Part shown: one piece after another, positions 46,245 to 58,226 of the stretch | Layout: the number at the start of each line of letters is the position of its first letter | How positions within the stretch are numbered: the stretch's first letter is position 1 | DNA from: Brachionus rotundiformis | Taxonomy: Eukaryota; Rotifera; Eurotatoria; Ploima; Brachionidae | Direction of reading: 5' to 3' | Length of the DNA stretch: 64,000 nucleotides | Assembly: GCA_016802295.1 (NCBI GenBank) | Contig: JAESIW010000138.1 | Location: forward strand, 1,187,904 to 1,251,903 | The notes under the pieces: model-generated | Told to the model about the DNA's origin: nothing | The model's database searches: none | Seen by the model: only the letters and a program-made list of their open reading frames with translations | Translations under genes and position numbers: made by a program

Positions 46245-46691
46245 CTTTTTTAACTGTTTATGGACTATTTTAGATCTGTTTTAAATTTTTGTGTAAATTT
46301 TAATGTTATTAGTTTTTTTAGTTAAATAAAACTCTGGAAAAAAAAACAAAAAGAAATTTTTTAAAATTACTATTTATTAGAATTAAAAATAATTTTATGA
46401 AATTTAATTCAAGCTTTATTAATTATACTATTAATATCTACCTTAAATAAAATATCAAAAAAAATTGAAATAAGTATAAAATGAAGTATATTGGCTATCT
46501 TTTTTTCGAACAAAAGCTGTTAATTGTTTATTCCAGAAGTGTCTTTGGAATTAGAATATTCAGATAAGTACTGGACTTTGACAGACTCGGTCAGAATTTA
46601 GGATAATTTAAAGCCAAGTGTAAAAATGATTAAAAAATTTAAGTATTTAAGGATAAGTTTATTATAAAAAATAAGTATTTAAAAATTAAAT
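46245..46691. other. intergenic CREBL2 / nuclear receptor
   Basis: About 450 bp, A/T-rich, no feature recognised. Confidence 0.5.
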
Positions 46692-47741
46692 ATGTTCAAT
46701 AATAGTGAAAATTTTAATTATAACAATTATTATTTTCCGTACTGTGGGGTCCAGACCAGTTCCACTGAGTCTCGTGGTGTTGAGAGACAGCTTAAAAAAG
46801 CCAAATACCATTATAGATGTGAAATTTGTGGAGATCAAAGCTCTGGTTATCATTATGGTGCTTTCGCATGCCAAGCATGTAAGCTTTTTTTCTCTCGCAC
46901 AACCAAAAAAAAGCGAAAGCGAAAGTTTGACGAGTGTTTAGTGAAAGATTGTGACATTAATGTTCGCAGTAGATCAGATTGTTCTGAATGTAGATTTAAA
47001 AAATGTCTACTCAAAGGTATGTCTTTGGTAAAAAGTAAATTTGGAAGAAATGTGGTGTTCAAAAATGAACCAAAGCCAGTCGACCAAATCGATCAAAGCA
47101 AAAATTTAATAGAATTGTTCTATCAAATGGGACAAGTTTTTTTATCAACCATTCAAAATACCTATGAAAACAACATTTTTCATAGTGATCATTATCTCAG
47201 AGCTAATTTAAATTATCTTTTTGAAAAATCAAGTGAATTAATTGATTCGAATAGCAATAATGACAAATACAAATTTTTAAAAAATTATAAAAATTTTAAT
47301 TCGTTTAATTTGTCGGATAAAAAACTCGATTCATTATTGATATTATTTTTTTGTTTATTTTCAAACGATTTTTATCAAATTTTAGCTTATCAAAACAAGA
47401 GCCTAATTTTTAAAATATACTTTGATAATAGGACTATCTATGACTTGTATCTAGAAAAGATAAACACAATTGTATCCAATTTAAGCCATAATTCAGCTTA
47501 TTTAGTTAAAATTCTGTTGTTTTTACGTATTTTTAATAGTTTACAGAGTCTAGATCAGCCCGAGGCTACAAACAAAATAGATAATCTAATTACGGAAATG
47601 ATTAAAAATGAATTTATTTTAAATGAATTTATTTATAGCAAATTTTCCAATTTTAAAAGCTCATTTATAGATAATAATTTTACTCTTCAAATTCTATATG
47701 TTTCAACACAATTTGTCATTTTATTTAATTCTTTTTATTAA
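46692..47741 (+). CDS. divergent nuclear hormone receptor
   Basis: Single exon, 349 residues. The DNA-binding domain at about 43-110 has both C4 zinc modules: C43, C46, C60, C63 and C82, C87, C97, C100, with the characteristic CEICGDQSSGYHYGAFAC and DCSECRFKKCLLKGM. The P-box is CQACKLFF instead of CEGCK or CEACK. The spacing between the first two cysteines of the second finger is four residues rather than the usual five. The C-terminal region (about 120-349) is helical, Asn/Phe/Leu-rich and hard to align to a canonical ligand-binding domain. An independent lineage-specific NR1-like receptor is likely. No specific orthologue recognised. Confidence 0.9.
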   Translation: MFNNSENFNYNNYYFPYCGVQTSSTESRGVERQLKKAKYHYRCEICGDQSSGYHYGAFACQACKLFFSRTTKKKRKRKFDECLVKDCDINVRSRSDCSECRFKKCLLKGMSLVKSKFGRNVVFKNEPKPVDQIDQSKNLIELFYQMGQVFLSTIQNTYENNIFHSDHYLRANLNYLFEKSSELIDSNSNNDKYKFLKNYKNFNSFNLSDKKLDSLLILFFCLFSNDFYQILAYQNKSLIFKIYFDNRTIYDLYLEKINTIVSNLSHNSAYLVKILLFLRIFNSLQSLDQPEATNKIDNLITEMIKNEFILNEFIYSKFSNFKSSFIDNNFTLQILYVSTQFVILFNSFY

Positions 47742-47950
47742 ATTAATAAATTTTGCTTTTTTTTTTTTATTTAATAAAATAAAGTTTTAAATCAAAAAAC
47801 AATTCAAAAAATCACCCATTTTTTTTCCATATAAAATAATTTTTATTTTAAAATTATTTCAAAATTTTAATATAGAAATAAACTTATATACAAACTTTGA
47901 AAAAAATATACACAAAATACTTAGTTTAAACATTGTTTATAATTTATATG

Positions 47951-49441
47951 TTAGATAAAAGCTGCTTTGCTTTGATAATTCCTGTTGGTTCTCGAATTTC
48001 TCATGGTAATAAATCTCTCATTTTTGTCTTGTTTTTGCTGTTGTCGAGCCAGAAAATTGGCGTTGACACCTACTCCAATATTCAAGTTGTTGTTATAGTA
48101 GCCCATTTTGCCATTTTTTGGAAACCGTCTAAACAGCAGTGACGATGTCTTGGATGACTCTTGTCTTATCCATTCTCGCCTTGACCAGCATTTACAGCAC
48201 ATTATCAACGAGCAAGCATCCGACTTAAAATTTGAATTTAAAATATTCAATATTTTATAAATTGGATTGATATAGGAGATAATTTACCCGAAAATTTTTA
48301 TTAGAATATCCATAAATAAATGGATTAATTGTGCAATTGGCCATGGCCAACCAATGAGCACTATAATAGTACCAAATGGCACTTTGGCTCGTGTCTAACC
48401 AAGTGGTAAAATCTTTAATTAGTGTAAAGGCATGAAGTGGAAACCAGCACATGCTAAAAACACAGACCAAAAGTATAAGCATTTTGACCAGCTTATTTTT
48501 AGACTTGTTATAATTCATGTCGCGATGAGCATCAGCATTTCCAGGATGAGTTGTTTGTTTGATAATACATGCTATGCATGTGTAGGTATAGCCTTTGGTT
48601 AAATGTAAAAAAAGTTTATATTTTTTTCCATTATATAATTACCTAAAATAAATACAGGAATCAAATAGACCGCAAAAAAGTTAAAAAGTGTGTATGTTTG
48701 TTGCTTTTCTATCGAGTCCCATACTTCATTGCAGGTATATTTTTTGACATGGTTTACGCTCTTGTTTGTATATGTCCAATTTTGAGGCATATAATTGTCG
48801 AATTCTTGGGTTCGAGCTACGAAGAGCTGGACCGAAGCTAGCGATATGGAAATAGCCCAGACAATCAGAATGGAAAATTTGCCTTTTTTATGCGTGACCC
48901 TGTTTTTTAATGGACACTTGATGGCATAGTAGCGGTCAATCCCAATAGCTACCATGGTGTATATGCTCAATGATACTGTCAATACTTGTTTGAATAAAAC
49001 TTAAAATAAAATTAGCTACATTAAAATTATTTCTAAAATTTTTTTTATTTGTTTTTTACCAATAGGGCACATAATTTGACCAAAAATCCATCTCTTTAGC
49101 AAAGCTTGGGCAAAAGTAAATGGCATGCAAACAGTAGACATCAAAAAGTCCGCTATTGCCAAATTAATCAAAAATATGGACAATTCTGTTTTGGCCCGAT
49201 GACCAAGCATGTACACAAGTATGACAATTAAGTTGGTTATAATGGCCGATAGAGTTGATATTGTATAAACAATTGACATAAATATGAATAGTGGATTATG
49301 TGTGTTTACCAAATCGGCATCGTCTATATAATCAAATATTGGTGCATCCAAATCGGATGTATTTATTCCACTAGAAGAAACCATATTTGATAAGACAAAC
49401 ACTAAAAAAGCTAACGTGATTTTGGAAACCAATTGCTTCAT
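47951..49441 (-). CDS. rhodopsin-family neuropeptide GPCR
   Basis: Four exons, 49441-49060, 48999-48643, 48592-48288 and 48223-47951, about 438 residues, phases consistent. A possible signal peptide (KITLAFLVFVLSNMVSSS) and an acidic extracellular N-terminus precede seven helices: TM1 (ATNLIVILVYMLG-like), TM2 (INLAIADFLMSTVCMPF), TM3 with GIDRYYAIKCPL (DRY at 149-151), TM4, TM5, TM6 with CWFPLHAF and TM7 with NPFIYGYSNKNFR (NPxxY at 336-340). Family-conserved cysteines flank TM3 and ECL2 (IMCPI, YTCNE). The pattern is of NPY/tachykinin/luqin-type peptide receptors; the ligand is not assignable. The C-terminal tail is basic and Asn/Gln-rich. Confidence 0.9.
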
Positions 49442-52400
49442 ATTAACTAATACTGGTTACTTTAATTTTATTACATTTACATAAAATTTTAATCAAAATT
49501 TATCTATCTAACTCTCTAAATTAAATAATGATAAGTGGATTATTTTAAAAATCAAAAACATATGTTTCTATTTGTCTTGTCATTTAACAATATTTATTAA
49601 CTTTGATTGATTGCAAATTGGTTAATAAATATCCTCATTCGGGACTAAACAAAAACAAAATTTTGGATAGATGAGTGCAATGCAACCTAATGAATATATT
49701 ACTAAATTTACTTTAAGTTGACAAATAATACACTTAAGTAGAGTCTTTTGTAATGATTACTTAATAGAAAAATCAATTAATTTATCCTTGAGGAGGCATT
49801 AATCACCTAATTGTAAATTATATTTAGAAATATAATTTATGAACTGGACCTGGGTTAAATTAGCCATGAACGCGTTAATAATTTTCTTTCATTATTTATT
49901 CAATTAAGATGGAAAAAAATTTTTTTTTTCCAATTCAGCACCAGATTTTTCTAGCTAAAAAAAAATATTTTTGATAAAAAAATAACTAAATATCTTAAGT
50001 GAATGATTCGGAAAATCGGCATCTTTTTAGCTCTAATTAAAAATATATCTTAATCAAATCCATCTTTTTTTCCTCAATAAATTTTCTTTGATAATTTCCA
50101 GATCGAATTCTCCTTGATCTATGAACATGAAAATATTTTAAAAAAATATAATAAAATCTAATTTTTTGTTTAATTTTTAAAATATTTTACTAATAATTTT
50201 CTTCTCTAAATAGTAGCTAATTAGCTACGATGAATGTATCCCAGAATGAAAATTGATAAGGAAACAAATTATTATCTTAATTAAAACGCCAATTTTAAAC
50301 TCAAAGGTTCTTGTACTAATTAAAATGGCATTCTTCTCTAGTCCATGATAATTGAGTAATTTTAATGAGCCAATTTAAACATGTACAATCAAAAACTTAA
50401 TATTTAAATAAAAAATTAATAAAAATAAAAAAAGGAAAAAGCGCCGCGAGCAAATAAAATTAATTTAAAAGTTCCGCTTTGGAACCAATTTTTAAACCAA
50501 ATAAGTTTTTCGCCTAAAAACTAGCTTTTTCTATTTAAAACTGGCATGGTAATTTAAAATAATTACTATTTTATTTTAAAGTTAAGAATAGTATGTTTTT
50601 TTAAACAAAGATTGACGAGAGCTTCTTTTTCAGATAGAAACACAAATTGGTTTGATGTAAAACAAATAAACGCTGGGTACCTAGACTTTTGTTTGTAATA
50701 AATAAAGCTTTAATTGGCAATCATTGATCTATTTTTGTGGAATTTTATCAAGTACACTTAATCACAATACTGGGTGTCGTTAAAATGGTTTTGGACTAGA
50801 ATTGGAGCAATAAGTCACAAATACTTAGACTTGCGTGATTTTCAAACTCGGTTTTTAGACAAATCAAGCATTAATGGTTTAAATGCTTTAAGGCAGTAAA
50901 TAAATTGATCAATATAGATAAATAAATAATATAGGAAAATAAATAAATAAATAAATAGAATGCTTATTGGTAGACACAATTTAAGAAACATTTTAAGAAT
51001 TTATATTTTTTTTGTGTTGAAAACATTAAGCTATTAATAATTAATTTGTTTTAATATCGAAAATAAAATAGATAGATAATCTTTAAAGATTTTCAAGTCA
51101 TTCGACTTGTTAAATAATTTTTTTTACAAAAGATTTCGCTTCAATCCGATTTAGCAATAATTGAAGGCAACTTAATGCCAATAAATAATGCTTATACTTA
51201 TAATTCTATTTAACTATAGATAAATTTTATTTAAACCGGATTACTCAACTAATTCTGCTTAAACCAATTTAAAAAAAATAGCTATTTTTCTCTTTTTAGT
51301 AAATCTTTCGACTCCAGAAACTGGCACCACTTCATCACCATGACAAAGCTTAATAAAAAAATCGAAAAAGAAAAATCAATCCATTCTGGGACTAAGAAAT
51401 ATTCATATTTTGGCTGTGAAAAATAACTAAATTTGAATTTTATTTTTTTAATTTTTGTTTACTTGATTCTTAATTTTAAATTGTTTAACTTCCTTTATAT
51501 GACTTCTAACAAAAAGTCTTCATAAAACTAATTAAAAAATGATCAAGTGAAAAAATTTTCATCTCTTGGTCGTAACAATAGAAAAAAGATTTATCATTTA
51601 TTTTATTTGAGCATTCCCTTGCTGTTTCTAGCTCAAATCAATACTTTGGGATCATGCTTGATATAGAAAATTAAACTAACAGATATAATTAGATTATCAA
51701 AAAAAAAATAGAAAAAAATATATACATATTTATAAATGATGATGAAGAGTCGGAATTTTTTTAAGAATTCTTTTCATTTTGGCGTTGCTTATCATTGCAT
51801 CAAGTTTATATAGATAAACATGAAATGAAACTAAGTGAAATGTATTAATAATCATCAATGGTTTAATTGATTGGTAACTAAAGGAGATAAGTGTTTGGTT
51901 TTTGTGAATAGCTTTTTTGTCTTAACCAACTTTTATTTAAAAAAAAATTAATTAAAAATATCTATTTTTTTCTTGTGCTGTTTTTATCTAAATCAATCAA
52001 TATTTCATGCTAAATCATTTTGCTGTTGAGCAATAAGCAATATTAAAAGAAAAACAAAACAATTTTGTTTATTTTCAATATCATAGTTTTTTCTTCTTAA
52101 AATTGACGCTAATACACTTTTGGTACAAGAAAATAAGCAAAAAAACTTGAAATAATAAAGTAGTTTTGTTTAAGATAGGATAATAAGTTTATCTTTGTAA
52201 AAACAAGTGTAAAATTTTCGACAACCAGCCTGCAGTAACATTTACTTCATGCTGAATATATACAAATTAATTTCAAGTACACCAGTGCGCCTAGCTGAGT
52301 GAATCGGCAGTGAATCAAGATGGGCTGTATAATTTCTTTCTTTTAAATTATTAAAAAATGTTATTTATATTAAATTTTTATTTATACCAGTGATAAATTA

Positions 52401-54242
52401 TTATGATTTAGAGATAAATGTTTTTTAACATTTGAATTTCTTTTAAATCAAAATGTGTATATTAATAAACATTTGACAATTAATTTAGTTGCCGAGTCTC
52501 ACCTAAATAGATTCACCTAGCTCATATCTGGTTATTATTAAGTTTGAAACGTCTCCAAAAAAATTATTTATCATACTCATATTCTTGAATATTTAAAAAC
52601 GAAATTATTACATGAAAATTGCTTGATCAATGACAACAGTGATTATTTGCGTCAAAGGAAATTAAAAAAAAATTACATTTTTTTTTCTCTATTGATGAAC
52701 ATTCATTATCACAAGTTTTAATTAAAATTAAAATTTTGAAAAAATTAATTCAAATTTTTTAAACTGGTTTGAACTTTTAAAGACTATATTTAATAGGCAC
52801 TTTAAATTTTAAGAGTACTTTTGTTTATTCACTTTTAAAAAACAACTTTAATGTGGGTTTTAGTACAGAAATTACATACTTTGTTTTAACAGGGTAAAAA
52901 ATGGTTCTTAATTGGCAACATGATGCATTATTGTCCAGAATTTTTTCAAAATGCTGTAATAATGGAGCATTGGTGGAACCATTTTTACACTGGTAAAACT
53001 AAGAATGAAAGCAAGAATTTAATGAGCAAACTTTTTAAAGATTTACAATGAAAAAAATTGGAATCATTAAAAGCCACTTTATTTCCGTTTACCAAATGAA
53101 CATGACTCAATTTAATTAAGCTAATTTGTTAAATAATCTCAATTTAATTTAATAAAAATTTTGATAATTAGAGAAAAAGGCTTCATTTTTGTCTTGTGGG
53201 TGAAATTTAGAAAAAAAAAATTGATAAGTTATCTTGATGGCTTCTATAGTGATTATTTGAATTTTTGATCTTTCAGAAAATAATTTGAATATACTTTTTA
53301 AATTAAAGAGTATAAAATCGTCTTTTTTCCTTTGAAAAAAAAAATTTCAATTAATTTGAAATTTTATTATAATTTGTTCGAAAAATTTTCTCCAATAAAT
53401 GTAATTAGGAAATTAATTTCAACTTTGTGATGATTAATCAAACATTTTAAAAACTTAAGATTTTTTTTTAAAGTTATACTTTATTGTTCTTATAGTAGGT
53501 GTTTAAAGCATCGTCATCCTAATCTGAATCATAAGCTTTTATAATTTTTATTTCACTATTTAAAATTAGATAAATTTATAATAACATATATATTTTGGGA
53601 AAGTTAAATATTGCGAAATTCCATTGATAAAAACTGAATTAAGTTGTCGCTAGAAACAGCTCATAATATAAGAAAAATTTAAATTAAATATAAAATCATG
53701 AAAATTTTTAATCAAGTTAGTTAATGAAAATTCATTATTTATATATATATATATATAATATATATTGTTTTTTTTACTTAGTGATAAACAATAGACAAGA
53801 AAACTTCTAATAGGGTCACATTTAGCATCGGTTACCAATGTTTACTCCATTAACTGATTTCAATTAAAATTAAGAGCTATTTTTTTGCTATAGCTCAGAA
53901 AAACATTTTACCTGTTTGCTCGTATCATAATTAACCATTCAAAGTTTTGAATTGTTATCTAAAATAAAATAATTTTTTTTCGTTTTTATTAAAAAACACA
54001 ATTATCCTCGAATATGTTTGATTGCTTTTCTAGGTGCATGCTTTTTTTGCCTCTTTTGGGGTATATAAACAAGCAAAATTTTTCTAAATTTTCCTTTATT
54101 TTTTTGGACCATTCTAATCCATGCTGGTTGATGCAAACTTTTTTCCATTTACTCATTTAGCAACGATTAATCATGCTTTAGCATGAGTTTATAATAAAAA
54201 AAGATTATATATTTTGATAGAAAAAGAGGGAGAGTGATCTAG

Positions 54243-54273
<31 letters not shown>

Positions 54274-54430
54274 GTGTTTTTGTTTTTACCTTTAAATAAG
54301 AAAAAGATTCATTTCGATTGCTCATTTTTTTTGAAATTACATAAATAATTTTAAATTAATAAAACTTAAATTTCTCCATTATTTCCAAAAAGGACCAAAA
54401 TTAAATTAAATTGGATTTTTTTAGAATAAA
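49442..54430. other. 5-kb gene-poor region with AT microsatellites
   Basis: The longest stretch without a supportable gene. It contains AAAT repeats (about 50924-50957) and (AT)n tracts at 53740-53765 and 54244-54273. One possible orphan exon (52893-53051) is discussed in the findings. It lies upstream of both the peptide GPCR (-) and the PABP-like gene (+), so distal regulatory elements for either could be here. Confidence 0.5.
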
Positions 54431-55672
54431 ATGGTTAATAACTCATACACAGCATTATCCAGTCTGGGCATAGAGCAGGCACAGAACCGGGACAACCACG
54501 ATCGGACAGTGTACCTTGGTGATCTGGATATAGACATAACTGAGGCCGAGCTGAGTCAATTTTTTGCCAGACTGGGCGTTCAAGTTGTCAAAATTGTAAA
54601 ACAACCACACACCAGTTTCGCCCATGTGACTTTTCTGGACAACGAAACAGCCAAGCAATTCCGTGAATCAGCCATTATCAGACTAAACCAAAAAATAGTC
54701 CGAGTGATGCCATTCAATCAGCCAAATAACTTTGACCCAGAGGCCAATTTGATAATCAAAAATTTAGAAAGTCATTTGAACGAAACGGACATTATAGAAA
54801 AATTCAAGAACCATGGCAAGATATTGTCTTGCAAGTTGGTCCGTGATGATAAAGGCGATAGCAAATGCTATGCTTATTTGCAGTATGAGTCAAAAGAAAG
54901 CGCCCTAAATGCCATTGATAGCCTGAATAACACCTATTGGGACTTAAAGTGTGATCCTGACTACAGATACAAAATGTATTTGCAAAGTTTAAGCAAAAAT
55001 AAAAATAAACTTTACCAGACTGATTTGCAAGAGACTCAGCTGTTTAATCAATATAGCAGTGCTATGGGCAAAAAAATATATGTTGGTATATTTAAGCGCA
55101 AAGATGAATATTCCAAAATAAAATCAGACAAAGATGGCAAACCGTCCAATTTATATGTGAAAAATTTTGGTCCTGAATTTGGTGACAGGGATCTATTCAA
55201 TTTGTTCAAAAGGTTCGGAAGTATCAAGAGTGTGAAAGTTAGAAGATCTAATAATGGCATTTGTGACAAGCCTCTGGGATGCGGATTTGTGGATTTTGAG
55301 AACCCGAACGAAGCTGAAGCAGCTCGCCAAAAATTAGATGGTTTCCCTCTCAATTCAGGCAGACGTATTTCAGTCACTTATGCGGACTGCAAGTCAAGAA
55401 GATTAAGACAAAAAAATGAGGCCAACTCTAATTTTAACCAAGTCATTTCCAGTGAGGTTGTTTTGCGCAGATCCGAATCTAGTCGTGAAGATTTTAAAGA
55501 TCGCAGAGATTCCATGTGCTCACTTGTCTCTGATTCCACTGTATCTTCTATTAATGCCAATCATGATTTAAATAATGAGCTATGGAGCAAACTTTTGAAC
55601 ACTTCAAAATGGAATGAATACAAATTGTTTGATTCCACTTCCAATTTTGGTCTATTTTCTTTTCTAATCTAA
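54431..55672 (+). CDS. PABP-like protein with three RRMs
   Basis: Single exon, 413 residues. RRM1 about 25-95 (TVYLGDLDIDITEAELSQFF; FAHVTF), RRM2 about 104-175 (LIIKNLESHLNETDI; CYAYLQYES), and RRM3 about 240-320 (LYVKNFGPEFGDRDLFNLF; GCGFVDFEN). The linker before RRM3 (KIYVGIFKRKDEYSKI) is diagnostic of cytoplasmic poly(A)-binding protein between RRM2 and RRM3. An insert of about 35 residues follows the last helix of RRM2. RRM4 and the C-terminal MLLE domain of PABPC are missing, replaced by a short Ser-rich tail. Probably a tissue-specific or retrocopied PABP derivative that binds poly(A) but cannot recruit MLLE partners (inference). Confidence 0.85.
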   Translation: MVNNSYTALSSLGIEQAQNRDNHDRTVYLGDLDIDITEAELSQFFARLGVQVVKIVKQPHTSFAHVTFLDNETAKQFRESAIIRLNQKIVRVMPFNQPNNFDPEANLIIKNLESHLNETDIIEKFKNHGKILSCKLVRDDKGDSKCYAYLQYESKESALNAIDSLNNTYWDLKCDPDYRYKMYLQSLSKNKNKLYQTDLQETQLFNQYSSAMGKKIYVGIFKRKDEYSKIKSDKDGKPSNLYVKNFGPEFGDRDLFNLFKRFGSIKSVKVRRSNNGICDKPLGCGFVDFENPNEAEAARQKLDGFPLNSGRRISVTYADCKSRRLRQKNEANSNFNQVISSEVVLRRSESSREDFKDRRDSMCSLVSDSTVSSINANHDLNNELWSKLLNTSKWNEYKLFDSTSNFGLFSFLI

Positions 55673-56970
55673 ATATTTTATGTAAGATAATAATTTTAAT
55701 GTAACATAGGGCGTTTTGGGAGATTTTAATTAAAAAAAATTCATTAAGAAGAATTAGATTTTAATTTTTTTTTATCTGAATATGGACAAAAATTTGGTGC
55801 ATTTTTTATTTTTTATTTTTATTTTAGTTTTTTTTCTTTTTAGTTCTTCTCATCTTATAAAAACTTTAGTATCTTGGAGGATTGATTTATGTAGATAAAT
55901 TAGGGCTATGGGAATTAATATGTAAAAAAATTTTAGATTTTAAAGTCAATTAATAGAATCGATTTTAAAAAAAATTAATCCGAATGATAAATATTTTAGT
56001 TTGTATTAAATGTAGATAAAAATTAACACACTAACCAACTTTTAATATAATTATTTACGGTTTTTTTCTAATGTAGAGATACTTTAAAAATTTATTTATA
56101 TTTTATATTTTTTTTCTTTTTTAAAAATTATTTTGAGCCTTAAACAAAAAATAATAATCATTATTTTTTAAATTTATTTTCTATTACTTTTAATTATATA
56201 TTTTCTAATATTTGAATTTAATAAATCATTTTGCATTACAAGCTTTTATTTTAATGGTCAATAGATAAATTTTCCAAAGCTTAGGCAAAATTGAATTCAA
56301 AATGGAGATATTTTTTGTTAAATTCAGCCATGCATTAACTCAAATCGATATATCAATAAAATGCCTGTTAAATTTATCTAGATAAAATTTTTTTTTTCAC
56401 CAAAGAACCTTTTGTGTTTAATTAAAATTCTGGTTTCGCATTAACTATACACAATTTCAGACGAATTCTCATCAGATAGCAATATTTTAGTCCTAGAATA
56501 CTCAAGAGATGACTGAATAGATAAAAAATTGCCCATTTTTTTTCCCCAAAAACTGATAAGCCAAGTGTAACAATAAACAATTTTCTAATACTTGATTTGC
56601 CAAAATAAAAATACTCTAGGAACAATCATGCTTAACGAAGAATCTTGCTCTAAAATAATCAATCGACACTCTATCCAAGAGATATAAGAGGCGTTTTTTA
56701 AATTTAACACTAATTATAACAGATAATATTTATTTTCATCATAAAAATGTGTGGGATTTATTATAAATAATTTTATATGCTAATTATTGAATAGAATAGT
56801 TAAATAAAATGCTTAATTTTAAATTATTTTTATTTTTTAAATCGAATTTTATAAAATTTTCTCTGACACAAAAAAGGAAATATATTGAGAAGCAAAATTA
56901 ATTATTTAAATTCACCAAATAAAAAAAAAAAAACTTGTATTTTTTTAAAAATAATAAAATTTTTGGTTAA
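55673..56970. other. AT-rich intergenic region, convergent
   Basis: About 1.3 kb between the 3' ends of the PABP-like gene and UBC9. No coding or RNA-gene signal seen. Confidence 0.5.
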
Positions 56971-57562
56971 TTAATCAGTAATTTGGACATTACTGAATTT
57001 AATAGCTTGTTCTCTTACTCTTCGGTCATATTCGGTTCTGTTTTGCATAAAGGCAGTGTATGCTTCGGCTTGGGCAGGATCTTTGATATTTGGCTCATTT
57101 AAAAGCTCTTGAATTCCCAAGAGAATTTGTTTAATGGTAATAGCCGGTCTCCAATCTTTGTCTTCATCAAGAATAGACAAGCAAACTGTGCCAGATGGAT
57201 ACACGTTTGGATGGAAAAGAGGTGGTTCAAATTTGCACTTAGGTGGCGAAGATGGATAGTCTTCTTTGAAAAGCATTCTCAATTTAAATAGACCTCCGTC
57301 CCAGTTAGTCTTTAGAAAGAAGTTAAAAAACAAAATAGCTAGAATACTGGAATTTAATTACGCCTTTTTTGCCTGGTATAAAACATTCCCAATTTAGCAA
57401 GTTTAATGTACCATCAGAGTTTTTGGTTGGTTTGGCAATAAAACCCTAAAACAAACTAATTAAAAACATTAGCATGTTTGGCAAAATTTTTATTACAAAA
57501 GGGTGATCTTTCCGCCAAGCTTTTCTCTCTTCGGTTAATCGACCAATTGCTATTCCAGACAT
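56971..57562 (-). CDS. UBE2I: SUMO-conjugating enzyme UBC9
   Basis: E2 enzyme for SUMO. Three exons, 57562-57497, 57445-57362 and 57309-56971, introns 51 and 52 bp, 162 residues (human 158). MSGIAIGRLTEERKAWRKDH, GFIAKPTKNSDGTLNLLNWE, and the UBC core FHPNVYPSGTVCLSILDEDKDW with catalytic C93 at the same number as human. Downstream WRPAITIKQILLGIQELLNEPN is near-identical to the human protein. Very strongly conserved, so the exon model is secure. Confidence 0.97.
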
Positions 57563-58226
57563 TACTTGTTTATAATGGGAGTATTAATTTTAAGAAATAT
57601 GAAGATGTTTTCAAATGTTTATAAAATGTAACTATATGAAATCACGACTAAATTAAGAATTTATTGGAAGATTACATTAATGTAAAAATGTAATGCAAAT
57701 TTTAAATTATGTATCTGTTGCATGCAAATAATTGAATAAGTTTAAAATTTGTCTTCATTTAAGCTCAGTTAAGTAAAATTAAATGTGAATTAAAAATTTT
57801 AGATTTTATTAAAATTAATAATTTTTGTGCACAGTTTTTACCATTTTGTGCAAAGTTGTCGAATCTTTTCGTTTCTTTATGGCTAAAATGTAAAAATTTA
57901 TTCAAATGGACATAGTAACAGCCTTTTTTAATGTAAAGCTTAAATTTAAATATAAAATAAATTGATCATTTAAAATTTTTCAAAAAATTTCATTTAAAAC
58001 AAGTGAGCAAATATCTGGTCAATGAATCTGAGCTGAAAAGAAAGTGTCTAAGTGCCTTCTACACTTCTTCTGCGGTGGCTTGGAAATGTACTTAGAATAA
58101 AAGAATACGAATACAAAACAGAACTTTTCAATGAACATGAACATGAACAAAAAAATAAATGATAAACATTTTAATAAATTTTTTAATTAGAGTTAAATAT
58201 TCAAGAAAATTTAATTATTATTTTGT
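57563..58226. other. AT-rich region upstream of UBC9
   Basis: UBC9 promoter side. A/T-rich with no recognisable element. Confidence 0.5.

Noticed and set aside
53650..53838. 62-codon minus-strand frame over an (AT)n microsatellite
   Set aside because: Much of it is YIYIYI from the AT repeat; not a gene.
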